From Parabacteroides gordonii MS-1 = DSM 23371 (GTDB lineage: Bacteria > Bacteroidota > Bacteroidia > Bacteroidales > Tannerellaceae), in NCBI RefSeq assembly GCF_000969825.1, contig NZ_KQ033920.1, positions 623,114-687,113 of the forward strand: 64,000 nucleotides of DNA, given 5' to 3'. The notes beneath the pieces were generated by a model. It was not told the origin of the DNA and searched no databases. It worked only from the letters and a program-made list of their open reading frames with translations. Positions 1-7,376 of the stretch are shown piece after piece (position 1 is the stretch's first letter; every line of letters begins with the position of its first letter). Position numbers and translations under genes: made by a program.

Positions 1-351
1 AATATTTTCTACATAGGCATAGCCTGTCTGATCTCCGGCCAGGACACGTACGCCCATTCCGAAGTCTATATTTGAAGAGGCGCGGTTCACCGCACCATCC
101 TGCAATCCTATGTTGTTACGGTATGAATGTTCAAAGAAGAGGTCGGCATAATCTCCCCCTTTTTCCAGTGCGGCAGTCAGCACCTTTTGCATGTCACTCT
201 CACTCAAACCAAAATGGTTTAACGCAAATGAGATACCGGCAGCTTTGTCTTCAGGACTTCCGGCACAACCTCCTAAAAAAGAGGGAACCGCTATCGAACC
301 AAGCATAACCATACCTCCTGTTTTAATAAAATCACGTCTGTTGTATTTCAT
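1..351 (-). CDS. tldD: TldD/PmbA-family metalloprotease, truncated by the window edge
   Basis: The first 117 codons of a minus-strand gene run off the left edge. The N-terminus carries a twin-arginine type signal (NRRDFIKTGG) followed by a hydrophobic stretch and a possible lipobox (FLGGC), so the protein is probably exported. The following region, with GGDYADLFFEHS, LQDGAVNRASS and FGMGVRVLAGDQTGYAY, matches the N-terminal part of TldD-like proteases. The zinc-binding region lies outside the window. The start lies 6 bp after the stop of the sulfatase-maturase gene, so the two are probably co-transcribed. An exported TldD copy differs from the cytosolic E. coli TldD. Family assignment is firm; the substrate is unknown. 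Confidence 0.85.
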   Translation of the reverse strand, partial: MKYNRRDFIKTGGMVMLGSIAVPSFLGGCAGSPEDKAAGISFALNHFGLSESDMQKVLTAALEKGGDYADLFFEHSYRNNIGLQDGAVNRASSNIDFGMGVRVLAGDQTGYAYVENI

Positions 352-357
352 GTTGTT

Positions 358-1599
358 TTATAAAGTCTCTTTGTTTTCTTTAGCCCATTGCATCACGTTT
401 GCGGGCGGACGCTGAGCCAATAGTTCTTTTTTCATAAAATCCATATAAGGAGCTACATGTTTAAAAAACTTCTTGTATCCTTTGCATAAATAGTTTAATC
501 CCGGTTCGCCGCTGGCCGTATGCAGGAAGCGGTTTTTAGGACATTCGCCGTTGCAGGCAAAAAGGAACTCGCACTCTTTGCATTGCGTGGGGAGTTTATC
601 ATATTTGTCGGCGCCAAACTTCAGTTGGTTCTGACTATACATCATTTCCGTTAATGTCTGCGTATAGATATTACCCAGTTTATATTCGGGGAATACGAAA
701 TGGTCGCACGCATAAAGGTCACCGTTGAACTCCATAACACCGGCATGGCCGCAAGTACGTGCCAGCGTACAGATACCCGGCTGTTCGCCTACCCAGTTGG
801 CTAATGTGGCATCGAATAGCTGGATATAATAGTTCCCTACATCTTCTTTCAACCATTCGTCGAAAATAGCACACAGAAAATCTCCCCATTTCCCGGAGTC
901 GACGGAGAAGGGAGCCAGTTTGATGTTGGCATCCTGCTGTTCCGGCGAGGTAAGCTTCGTACCGTCCGTATGTGTGCCCAGCCGTTCCACAATAGGGGCG
1001 AACTGGATGAAATGGCAATCCATCTCTTTGAAGAAGTTGTAAAACTCCAACGGATAATCGACATTATAGTCGTTCACTACAGCCATTGCGTTGTATTCCA
1101 CCTGGTGCTTCTTCAGCAGGTCGATCCCTTTCATCACTTTGAAGAAGGAGGGAAGACCCTGGCGGTTGCGGCGGTATTCGTCGTGAAACTCCTGCGGGCC
1201 GTCTATCGAGACGCCGACAAGGAAATTATTTTCTTTGAAGAAACGGCACCATTCGTCTGTAAGCAGGGTTCCGTTTGTCTGGATGCAATTATCGATCTGC
1301 CGTCCGCGGCCATACTTTTTCTGAAGTTCGAGCGCTTTTTTGTAAAAGCTGATCGGGCGCATCAGGGTTTCGCCACCATGCCAGGTAAAAAGCACTTGGG
1401 GCATTGTCTGGCATTCCAGATAATCTTTGATGAATTTTTCCAATAGTTGCTCACTCATGATATGATTCTTCACTTCCGGATACAGCTTCCCTTTTTCCAG
1501 GTAATAACAATATTCGCAAGCCAGGTTACATACCGAGCCTACAGGTTTCAACATCACATAAACGGGTTTCGCAAAAGGAGATATGTAAGTATTATTCAT
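358..1599 (-). CDS. Anaerobic sulfatase-maturating enzyme (radical SAM, SPASM)
   Basis: This 413-residue radical SAM protein has the CxxxCxxC cluster motif at C24, C28 and C31 (CNLACEYCYY). The C-terminal SPASM/twitch region is rich in cysteines (CGHAGVMEFNGDLYACDHF and CKECEFLFACNGECPKNRF), which would bind two auxiliary 4Fe-4S clusters. Enzymes of this type convert a Cys or Ser of sulfatases to formylglycine in the cytoplasm before export, as needed for using sulfated host glycans. Length and cysteine spacing are normal for the family. A TATCTTTG promoter box lies 31 bp upstream. The tldD-like gene follows in the same direction. No sulfatase gene lies in the window, so its partners are elsewhere. 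Confidence 0.93.
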   Translation of the reverse strand: MNNTYISPFAKPVYVMLKPVGSVCNLACEYCYYLEKGKLYPEVKNHIMSEQLLEKFIKDYLECQTMPQVLFTWHGGETLMRPISFYKKALELQKKYGRGRQIDNCIQTNGTLLTDEWCRFFKENNFLVGVSIDGPQEFHDEYRRNRQGLPSFFKVMKGIDLLKKHQVEYNAMAVVNDYNVDYPLEFYNFFKEMDCHFIQFAPIVERLGTHTDGTKLTSPEQQDANIKLAPFSVDSGKWGDFLCAIFDEWLKEDVGNYYIQLFDATLANWVGEQPGICTLARTCGHAGVMEFNGDLYACDHFVFPEYKLGNIYTQTLTEMMYSQNQLKFGADKYDKLPTQCKECEFLFACNGECPKNRFLHTASGEPGLNYLCKGYKKFFKHVAPYMDFMKKELLAQRPPANVMQWAKENKETL

Positions 1600-1629
1600 G
1601 ATGATTTAAAACGATTCAACAATTAATCA

Positions 1630-1637
1630 CAAAGATA
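1630..1637 (-). promoter_or_regulatory. -7 promoter box for the sulfatase-maturase gene
   Basis: The minus strand reads TATCTTTG, a perfect match to the Bacteroidetes TAnnTTTG -7 element, ending 30 bp before the ATG. No convincing -33 TTTG was found at the usual spacing. Confidence 0.6.
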
Positions 1638-1694
1638 CAATTTCTTTATCGAAAAACAGCCATTCCCTGTGCTGATTCTTCATTTTCAAGAGGC

Positions 1695-2708
1695 TTATTT
1701 CAGTTTTTTCCTGTACCGTTTGTAATCTGTCACAAAACCTTCGCACAACCAGTTGGCCAACGCCTGGCGATTGTCGCTGAGAATAAAGCGTTTTTGGTCG
1801 AAGCTGTTTTGTATGTTGCCCAATTCCACAAAAACGGAAGGGGGAGTCGTTTTTCTTAAAACATACAATCCGCGTTGTCCTACTGTCCCTGTGAACCCGC
1901 GGCCCGGCTGATGCCTGTTGTATTTATGTTCGAAAGTAGACTTCATTGTTTTGGCCAGATGTTTACTCTCCGAGTTTTTATCCTGGTAATAGAAGAATAC
2001 ATCCGTTTGATGGCTTTTACTGCGACTGTCTATATGCATGAAGATAGCACGCTTATAGATCTCTTTGTCCTTCTTGAACAGGGAGTTGATCTTTTCGCTC
2101 CGTTGTTCCAGGCGTCGCACTTGGTTGAACGGGATCGGGTCGCCCATGCAGGTTTCGCGTTTGCTGTTTGTCAGAAAACGGTCGTTGCGGATACCGTCCC
2201 GCGCGTCCTGGATGATGATATGTACTTTAGCACCCCGCATAAGCAGGTTGCGTGCCAGGCGCAACATCACATCGTAGGCATATTCGTCTTCGTGAAGCTC
2301 CACATTTCCCATTTTCCCGATGGCTCCGGGATCGGGGCCGCCATGTCCGCTGACCAGATAAAAGCAGCAGCCTTTCAATTCGGAAGAAGTAACCTGATAT
2401 TGTGCTAATTCCTTGCCGAATAAGGGTTCGTAGTTCGGTTTCTTCGCCGCTGCTGCTGCCGCACCTTTTAAGGGTGGCAATTGGTATTTAACCCCCATTT
2501 TCAGCGAATTCCCACTGCCGAGTTTCGTCTTGTTCAACTTGACAAATTCGTCGTGATACTCTTTTCCCACACGGTTATGACGTTTCAGAAAAAGGGTAAT
2601 ACCTTCTCCTTTTTTAGGGAATGATTTCTCCTGGGCCGACAAAGAACCGTTGAATATGATAGTAGCAACTAATGAAAGTAGTATGACTGTTAATCTTTTT
2701 GCGAACAT
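1695..2708 (-). CDS. Exported N-acetylmuramoyl-L-alanine amidase (Amidase_3) with LysM-like N-terminus
   Basis: This 337-residue protein begins with a Sec signal peptide ending near residue 26 (SLSAQ). Residues 33-80 (GEGITLFLKRHN to MGVKYQLPPL) resemble one LysM peptidoglycan-binding repeat. After an alanine-rich linker comes an Amidase_3 domain, residues 105-337. Its likely zinc ligands are H122 (SGHGGPDPGAIG), E140 or E142, and H225 (FMHID), and the catalytic glutamate is E295 (VELGNIQN). Such enzymes cleave the lactyl amide bond between MurNAc and the stem peptide in the periplasm during cell separation or turnover. The gene seems to stand alone, with a near-consensus TATCTTTA box about 20 bp upstream. 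Confidence 0.88.
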   Translation of the reverse strand: MFAKRLTVILLSLVATIIFNGSLSAQEKSFPKKGEGITLFLKRHNRVGKEYHDEFVKLNKTKLGSGNSLKMGVKYQLPPLKGAAAAAAKKPNYEPLFGKELAQYQVTSSELKGCCFYLVSGHGGPDPGAIGKMGNVELHEDEYAYDVMLRLARNLLMRGAKVHIIIQDARDGIRNDRFLTNSKRETCMGDPIPFNQVRRLEQRSEKINSLFKKDKEIYKRAIFMHIDSRSKSHQTDVFFYYQDKNSESKHLAKTMKSTFEHKYNRHQPGRGFTGTVGQRGLYVLRKTTPPSVFVELGNIQNSFDQKRFILSDNRQALANWLCEGFVTDYKRYRKKLK

Positions 2709-3380
2709 GTTTAAGTAGGATATATGCCGTAAAGATAGATAAATTGGTGTAAAGTTAAAAAGAATCGGTTCGACATTTTGTCAAAATGTCAATCGATCTC
2801 TTTCTCTTTGCTTTATTTCCATACGCTCATTGGTATATAATTATTTATGGAAGTCTCCCGGAGTTGAGAAATGACAGAAAAGAAGGAAGGCGGGAAAAAC
2901 GGTAACAGTATGGATGGGGCTTGTGGATAGCCCGGCAGATCGTTTTCCGTGCTGTTGCCGGAATGTAGAAAACAGGTACATTTTGTCAGTTCGATATGGA
3001 ACCTTTTTTGATGCATTCCAGAGGATAATGTATGAAAAAACGGACTCCTTCTGGTATAAAATAGCAGGTGGTTGAATTTACCTCCCAGCTGATCCCAACT
3101 GCCTGCCGGGTGAATCGTAATTACCTGCCGGGTAGTTCGAACTATCTGCCGGCTGGTCGGAATTATCTGCCGGGTAACTGCCGGCAAGACCGTGGTAATA
3201 GCAGAAAAGTAAGGGTTCAGGCGGTCGAAAGGGTCGAATTTATACCGGATGCCCGCTTTTTTGAAAAGAGAGTGTTACAGATTGAATGAAAACAGGATCA
3301 ATATGGTCCCTCCATTTGATAAATTTGAAACAATATGACAGACCTCGTAGCGGCTCTGTAGGAGTGTCTTTCAACGATAA
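2709..3380. other. 672-bp gene-free stretch
   Basis: Open frames here are short, overlap each other on both strands and resemble no family I know. Apart from the CTGCCGG array (3098-3187) and the amidase promoter region near 2730, I see no promoter, hairpin or RNA gene. It lies between the amidase promoter and the 3' end of the ATPase gene. Confidence 0.5.
3098..3187. repeat. Helically phased CTGCCGG repeat array
   Basis: Five copies of CTGCCGG start at 3103, 3125, 3146, 3167 and 3178, so the spacings are 22, 21, 21 and 11 bp. The first four lie in a degenerate 21-22 bp unit that also shares an AT-rich part. The array sits in a 672-bp stretch (2709-3380) in which I find no convincing gene. 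Spacings near two and one helical turns would put each copy on the same DNA face, as in an array of protein-binding sites. Alternatively, 21 bp is seven codons and the array could be the remnant of a repetitive coding sequence. Confidence 0.6.
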
Positions 3381-4514
3381 TTAATAAGGCTGTTGGCGTA
3401 ACCAGATAGCAAAGAAGCGATCGTAAACGATATAACCGGCTTCTGTCCGGTAGACCATTTCCATTTTTGTAAGTGTACGAAGAGCGGAATTCACACTGCT
3501 GGCGGCTTTCAGTTTGTATTTGGAAATGAAAGAACCGGCATTGATCTCCGGTACGATCCGTTCCTTTGCTATCGCTTTGATTAAACGTATAGCACCGGAA
3601 GTATAAGCTGCCAGTAAATTTTGATAACCATATTCATTTTCTGCGACGATTTCGCGTATAGCACGACTCACCATTTCCTGATCGGGGTTTACGGAATATC
3701 CATACAGACGGTTTAATATGGCTTGGAGATACCATGTATGCCCTTCGAACTCATTGTAAATGCTGGAAAAAGTATCTTCACTTATAAGAAGGTTTTGTCT
3801 GGCAAACCAAGTCGCGGCGAAATCGTAATAAGCCTTTCTGTCGATACATCCGATGGTTATTGTCTGTGTACTTTGATAAAAAGGACGTTTGGTCGACAAA
3901 AACATTTCCTGCATAACATGCTGTTTACTGCCGGCAAAAATAAAACGGACATTAGGCAAAAACTGGATGTAGGAACGCAACAGGGCTTCCACCCCTTTTT
4001 CCGGATATTCCGTGATTTGCTGGAATTCGTCAATGGCGATATAGCAACGTTTTTCCGACGATTGCAGGTAGTTGAATATCTCTTTTAAAGTAGCTTCTTC
4101 TTTATCAGTGGCAATATCTATACTGACTTCCGGCATACCTGATAGCTCATCCAGTGTAAAAACAGGGCGGCAACTTTTAATGAACCGGTTGATCCGTGAT
4201 ATCGCTTTTTGAGGTATGGAGTCGAGACTGCCTAATACGGTACTGGCGAATACCTGTACAAATTCATTCAGGTTTTGTGTCGAATAAATATCGAGATAAA
4301 GAGTGATAATGTCGGGCTGTTGTTCGTGTAATTTATAGAAAACATGCTTGATCAATCCTGTTTTACCCATACGCCGGGGAGCAACAAGCGTCAGGTTGCG
4401 TTCGTTGTATAGAGCATTGATTATTTGCCCGGTTTCCTGTTGTCTGTCACAGAAATAATCAGGGCCGTAATATCCTGCTATCAGGAAAGGATTGTTCGGT
4501 TGAATTGTCGACAT
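3381..4514 (-). CDS. Stand-alone AAA ATPase with C-terminal winged-helix-like region
   Basis: This 377-residue protein belongs to the archaeal-type ATPase/AAA family common as orphan genes in Bacteroidetes. Walker A is APRRMGKTGL (residues 45-54) and Walker B is CYIAIDEFQQI. The sensor region includes FIFAGSKQHVMQ. The C-terminal ~100 residues look like a winged helix (AGSFISKYKLKAASSVNSALRTLTKMEMV), so DNA binding is plausible. There is no signal peptide, so it should be cytosolic. It is transcribed divergently from the recombinase, and its upstream region contains two TTACGTAA palindromes. A role in the fimbrial switch is not implied by the sequence; the two could simply be neighbours. The physiological function of this family is unknown. 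Confidence 0.85.
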   Translation of the reverse strand: MSTIQPNNPFLIAGYYGPDYFCDRQQETGQIINALYNERNLTLVAPRRMGKTGLIKHVFYKLHEQQPDIITLYLDIYSTQNLNEFVQVFASTVLGSLDSIPQKAISRINRFIKSCRPVFTLDELSGMPEVSIDIATDKEEATLKEIFNYLQSSEKRCYIAIDEFQQITEYPEKGVEALLRSYIQFLPNVRFIFAGSKQHVMQEMFLSTKRPFYQSTQTITIGCIDRKAYYDFAATWFARQNLLISEDTFSSIYNEFEGHTWYLQAILNRLYGYSVNPDQEMVSRAIREIVAENEYGYQNLLAAYTSGAIRLIKAIAKERIVPEINAGSFISKYKLKAASSVNSALRTLTKMEMVYRTEAGYIVYDRFFAIWLRQQPY

Positions 4515-4521
4515 ATCTCTA

Positions 4522-4552
4522 TTGCGTAAATTACGTAACGCAAATTACGTAA
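4522..4552. promoter_or_regulatory. Tandem TTACGTAA palindromes upstream of the ATPase
   Basis: TTACGTAA occurs at 4531-4538 and again at 4545-4552, 14 bp apart, just upstream of the minus-strand ATPase ATG at 4514. The first copy is also inside a wider inverted pair, TTGCGT (4522-4527) and ACGCAA (4538-4543). The position suggests an operator for the divergent ATPase/recombinase promoters. Confidence 0.4.
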
Positions 4553-4692
4553 TAAAGATCGAAGTGTGCAAATATTCCCGGAGGAAGTTATCTGTGGTTC
4601 ACTGGGATCGTGTAGGTTTATCGGTGGAGATTACTAACCTTTATCTACTGGTAAATGTTATAACTTTGTCATTTCTTAAAATAGGAAAGGTT

Positions 4693-5607
4693 ATGAAAAA
4701 CAAAGATTTTTACAAGTTGATGCGTTTGCAGGAACAGGAGAAACGCTCTGCAGGCGATGAAAGTACGGCCGACCTTTACCGGGCGGTTCGCAATCATTTT
4801 ATATGCTTTACCGATAAGCGGGAGCTTTCGCTGAAGGAGGTGACTCCGCAAATGGTACAAGCCTTTGTGGAGTGGCTGCGCGAAAAAGGGCTGCGGGTGA
4901 ATAGCGTAAACAGCTATCTGAGCAACCTGCGTGCCATGTATAACCGTGCATGCCAGGGATGGAAAAATCGTCCGCTCGATTCGCCTTTTGCCGGACTGCG
5001 GTTGCGACGGGAAGAGACACGGAAGCGGGCCATACCCGCCGGAGTGATCAGGCAGATCGCTCAGTTGGATTTGGGGGAGGAGCCTGATAAACAACAAGCA
5101 GCCGATCTGGCTCTTTTCTCCTTTATGGCTTGCGGAATGCCTTTTGTGGATCTGGCACATCTGACACGGGAGAACCTGAGTGAAAATGGAAAGGTGTTAT
5201 CTTATCACCGGCAGAAAACCGGAACGCTGATCCGGATGGAGGTGAGCCAGGGAATGCAATGCCTGATAGATCGGTACAGCCGGCCGGATGCAACGTATCT
5301 TTTTCCAATCTTACCGGAGGGGGCTACGCACGAACAATATAAGTATTGCCTGGCCCGGCAAAACCAATATCTGGAAGAGATCCGTTTACTTTTGGAATGG
5401 GACGGGACCCTGACTACCTACGTGTTCCGTCATACCTGGGCGTCGGAGGCTTATCATAATCATATGGAGATCGGCCTTATCAGTCAAATGTTGGGACACA
5501 CTACGGAAAAGATGACGCGCAATTATCTCTCGGACTTCGAGCTCGATAAACTGGCAGAAGCAAATAAGCAAGTTATTGGAAAAATAGAGTCGCTGATAAG
5601 AGGATGA
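4693..5607 (+). CDS. Tyrosine recombinase, candidate invertase of the fimbrial promoter
   Basis: The start chosen is the ATG at 4693, preceded by a purine-rich AGGAAAGG; an in-frame upstream extension to 4522 looks like leader sequence. The protein has 304 residues. Residues ~5-95 form the SAM-like core-binding domain. The catalytic domain includes K175 (QKTG), R246-H247 (YVFRHTWAS), H269 (LGHT) and the nucleophile Y278 (TRNYLSDF). At the usual Arg I region this protein reads FMACGMPFVDL, whereas many Bacteroides relatives read YARGMSFVD; C147 replaces that arginine. The stop codon is 4 bp before the left inverted repeat of the 421-bp segment, and the fimbrial operon starts just beyond it. 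This is the arrangement of a local DNA invertase. Activity is inferred. Confidence 0.88.
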   Translation: MKNKDFYKLMRLQEQEKRSAGDESTADLYRAVRNHFICFTDKRELSLKEVTPQMVQAFVEWLREKGLRVNSVNSYLSNLRAMYNRACQGWKNRPLDSPFAGLRLRREETRKRAIPAGVIRQIAQLDLGEEPDKQQAADLALFSFMACGMPFVDLAHLTRENLSENGKVLSYHRQKTGTLIRMEVSQGMQCLIDRYSRPDATYLFPILPEGATHEQYKYCLARQNQYLEEIRLLLEWDGTLTTYVFRHTWASEAYHNHMEIGLISQMLGHTTEKMTRNYLSDFELDKLAEANKQVIGKIESLIRG

Positions 5608-5611
5608 ATAT

Positions 5612-5633
5612 TACCCTTATTTATATAATAAGG
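5612..5633 (+). repeat. Left 22-bp inverted repeat of the invertible segment
   Basis: This 22-bp sequence is the exact reverse complement of 6011-6032. It begins TACCCTTAT and ends ATAATAAGG. Each arm is itself an imperfect palindrome, CCTTAT and ATAAGG around a 7-bp AT spacer, as expected for a tyrosine-recombinase core site. It starts 5 bp after the last base of the recombinase gene. Confidence 0.9.
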
Positions 5634-5708
5634 TAGACGCGGTGCTTTTTAATTTATATTCAGCCGTTTATAACCTGTATAAATTGTCTATAAACTGAAA
5701 AGACTCTA

Positions 5709-5739
5709 CAAAGATAGAAATAGAAAATAAGAAAACCAA
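5709..5739 (-). promoter_or_regulatory. Promoter inside the invertible segment, facing left (OFF)
   Basis: On the minus strand the sequence reads TTGG (5739-5736), a 19-bp spacer, then TATCTTTG (5716-5709), a good match to the Bacteroidetes -33/-7 promoter. In this orientation, transcription runs out of the segment into the 3' end of the recombinase gene in antisense. After inversion, the -7 box would lie at 5928-5935 facing the DUF3575 gene. Confidence 0.65.
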
Positions 5740-6010
5740 GGCCCGCCGACCAGTGACTTAAAAAAAACATACTGGCTTCATATAAATTCACACTATATCC
5801 TGTTATTCCTGTTTAACATATGAAAAATGGAATGCGCAGAGAAATAGCGCGTTATGACTGCTATTGCTTTAAAATCCGTTAAGAAATAAAGGTTATAAAT
5901 ATACCTTATACTTTCTCAAAAAAGACCTCAAATAATATCAATCCTACCGTCACTTCGTGTAAAAACAGCTGTTTTTACTTCTTCCCGAAGCTGCTTTTTT
6001 GTATAGTTTC

Positions 6011-6032
6011 CCTTATTATATAAATAAGGGTA
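6011..6032 (-). repeat. Right 22-bp inverted repeat of the invertible segment
   Basis: Exact reverse complement of 5612-5633. It lies 53 bp upstream of the DUF3575 start codon, in what would be the operon's 5' leader when the promoter is in the ON orientation. Confidence 0.9.
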
Positions 6033-6085
6033 GCGTATTTAGGGTAAACTTGAATATCAAAATCGATAAAGGAGGATATTATAAT

Positions 6086-7363
6086 ATGACGCTGTTAATG
6101 GGAAAGAGATATCTGTATTTAAAAATAATGGGAAAAACGGCATTACTGATTGTATTCTTTAATCTGCTTTGTGTACCGGATCTGATTGGACAAAATTATA
6201 TCCGGACAAGCTCATTCCTGTATTCTTTTCCGGAAGGTTCCGACCTGTTGGAAGAAGACTGCGGGGATAACAAGGCTGTGTTGTTACAGATGGAGGAGGA
6301 GCTGACGGCTGCCCGTTCAAAAATCGAAACCGGTAACTACCATTTGCTGATCGTCTCACATGTCAGCGCATTCAATTATTCCAATCGACGGATTATCAAT
6401 AAGGCTTCCTGTCAGGCAAGTTATCTACGCGCGTACATAATATCAAGATTATCTATCCCGGAGGAATGTATAGCCTTTTATATCGATCGCAGTGGCGATT
6501 ACCGGGATAAAGTGCATGTCTACCTGGTTCGTTCCGCGCTACCGGTCTATGCCAATAAGATAATCAGCTTTAGCGAGGATGAATCGCCGGAAGCCATGCA
6601 AAAGGCAGTAGCCCGCTATGGGGGAGTACCTTATATGAACCTGTACCGTAAAGGGGAAGCGGGTGGTTACCGGCGTGAGGTATATGCAATCAACGATCCG
6701 TTGTTCGACCGTTCGGAAGTGGACGATTATCGGTTGGCTATCCCTGTGCCACAGCGGAAAGAACCGGCAGCTCCGGCGGTAGCCAAAGCAAACCCGGTCA
6801 AAGCAGCTCCCATACCCGAGCAACCCAAAGAACCCGAGCCGTCTGTAAATATAAAACCTGTGCGTGAATTGCCGTCGATTCCCCGTTTCGGAGTCTCCAC
6901 CAACCTGCTGTATTGGGCGGCACTGACTCCCAATCTGACGCTCGACGGCTATTTCGGCCATGCTTTTTCCTTCCATATAGAAGGGCTTTATGCCGACTGG
7001 CAGACCAAAGGATCCCACCCGAAGACGTGGAGCGTCTGGCAGGTCAGTCCCGAACTGCGTTACTGGTTCTGGGGAAGAGACTACCGGTTTACCGGCCATT
7101 ATATGGGAATATACGGACACTTGGGAGATTTCGATTTTATGTTCAACAACGCGCATGGCTTTGTCGGCTCTTACGAGGGCGGCGGCCTTTCGTACGGCTA
7201 TGTTTTTCCGTTAAACCGTGCCTTGTATGTGCGTGCCGGCTTTGTCCGTGCGAAATATGATTCCTACTATTATGAGGCTCCGGATTACTACCGGGATACA
7301 CCTCACAAGAAATATTATATAGGCCCTACAGGGGCACATGTTTCATTGATATACCGGTTTTAG
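6086..7363 (+). CDS. DUF3575 fimbrial-locus protein, first gene of the operon
   Basis: The start at 6086 is chosen because AAAGGAGG lies 10 bp upstream; the frame is open back to 5999 across the inverted repeat. The protein has 425 residues. It starts with a signal sequence (GKTALLIVFFNLLCVPDLIGQ). The middle (~residues 40-180) contains LIVSHVSAF and a segment reminiscent of OmpA-like folds (ASYLRAYIISRL, followed by IPEECI). A proline-rich linker (about 225-265) leads to a C-terminal DUF3575 domain starting near RFGVSTNLLYWAALTPN and ending in an aromatic-rich HVSLIYRF, like an outer-membrane barrel strand. DUF3575 proteins commonly open Bacteroidales fimbrial operons. A role in the outer membrane, in assembly or anchoring, is inferred. 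Confidence 0.85.
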   Translation: MTLLMGKRYLYLKIMGKTALLIVFFNLLCVPDLIGQNYIRTSSFLYSFPEGSDLLEEDCGDNKAVLLQMEEELTAARSKIETGNYHLLIVSHVSAFNYSNRRIINKASCQASYLRAYIISRLSIPEECIAFYIDRSGDYRDKVHVYLVRSALPVYANKIISFSEDESPEAMQKAVARYGGVPYMNLYRKGEAGGYRREVYAINDPLFDRSEVDDYRLAIPVPQRKEPAAPAVAKANPVKAAPIPEQPKEPEPSVNIKPVRELPSIPRFGVSTNLLYWAALTPNLTLDGYFGHAFSFHIEGLYADWQTKGSHPKTWSVWQVSPELRYWFWGRDYRFTGHYMGIYGHLGDFDFMFNNAHGFVGSYEGGGLSYGYVFPLNRALYVRAGFVRAKYDSYYYEAPDYYRDTPHKKYYIGPTGAHVSLIYRF

Positions 7364-7376
7364 GGAAGGAGAAGAT

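Larger units (their letters stand above)
5612..6032. promoter_or_regulatory. Candidate invertible promoter segment controlling the fimbrial operon
   Basis: The 421-bp segment is bounded by perfect 22-bp inverted repeats, with 377 bp between them and no convincing gene inside. It contains one strong promoter match, on the minus strand, pointing to the recombinase. No TAnnTTTG box was found on the plus strand inside it. Near the right end are a 16-bp perfect palindrome centred on CAGCTG and a hairpin (CAGCT with AGCTG) followed by six T residues at about 5995-6000, which could terminate rightward transcription in this orientation. If inverted about its centre, the promoter would point to the fimbrial operon and start about 145 bp before the first ATG. 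The structure is seen; the inversion is inferred. Confidence 0.75.

Noticed and set aside
970-1446. 158-codon plus-strand open frame inside the sulfatase-maturase gene
   Set aside because: It is antisense to a well-matched radical SAM gene and encodes nothing recognisable; a shadow frame.
3098-3187. CTGCCGG array as a CRISPR array
   Set aside because: Units are 21-22 bp with no unique spacers of 30 bp or more and no cas genes nearby.
3068-3289. 73-codon frame with repeated NYLPG motifs
   Set aside because: The repeats come from the 21-bp DNA periodicity, and both strands give similar repetitive peptides. No start signal or family supports a gene.
4522-4692. N-terminal extension of the recombinase to 4522
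   Set aside because: The extension covers the palindromic divergent promoter region and has no family similarity; ATG 4693 has a good ribosome-binding site.
5886-5910. AAGGT/ACCTT inverted pair inside the segment as a third recombination site
   Set aside because: The half-sites are in the opposite order to those of the 22-bp repeats (AAGG outside, CCTT inside) and match them poorly.
5612-6032. The 22-bp inverted repeats as simple terminators of the recombinase gene
   Set aside because: They are AT-rich, lack T-runs in a consistent place, and the same sequence occurs exactly inverted 377 bp away, which terminator function would not require. A terminator role of the left copy cannot be fully excluded.
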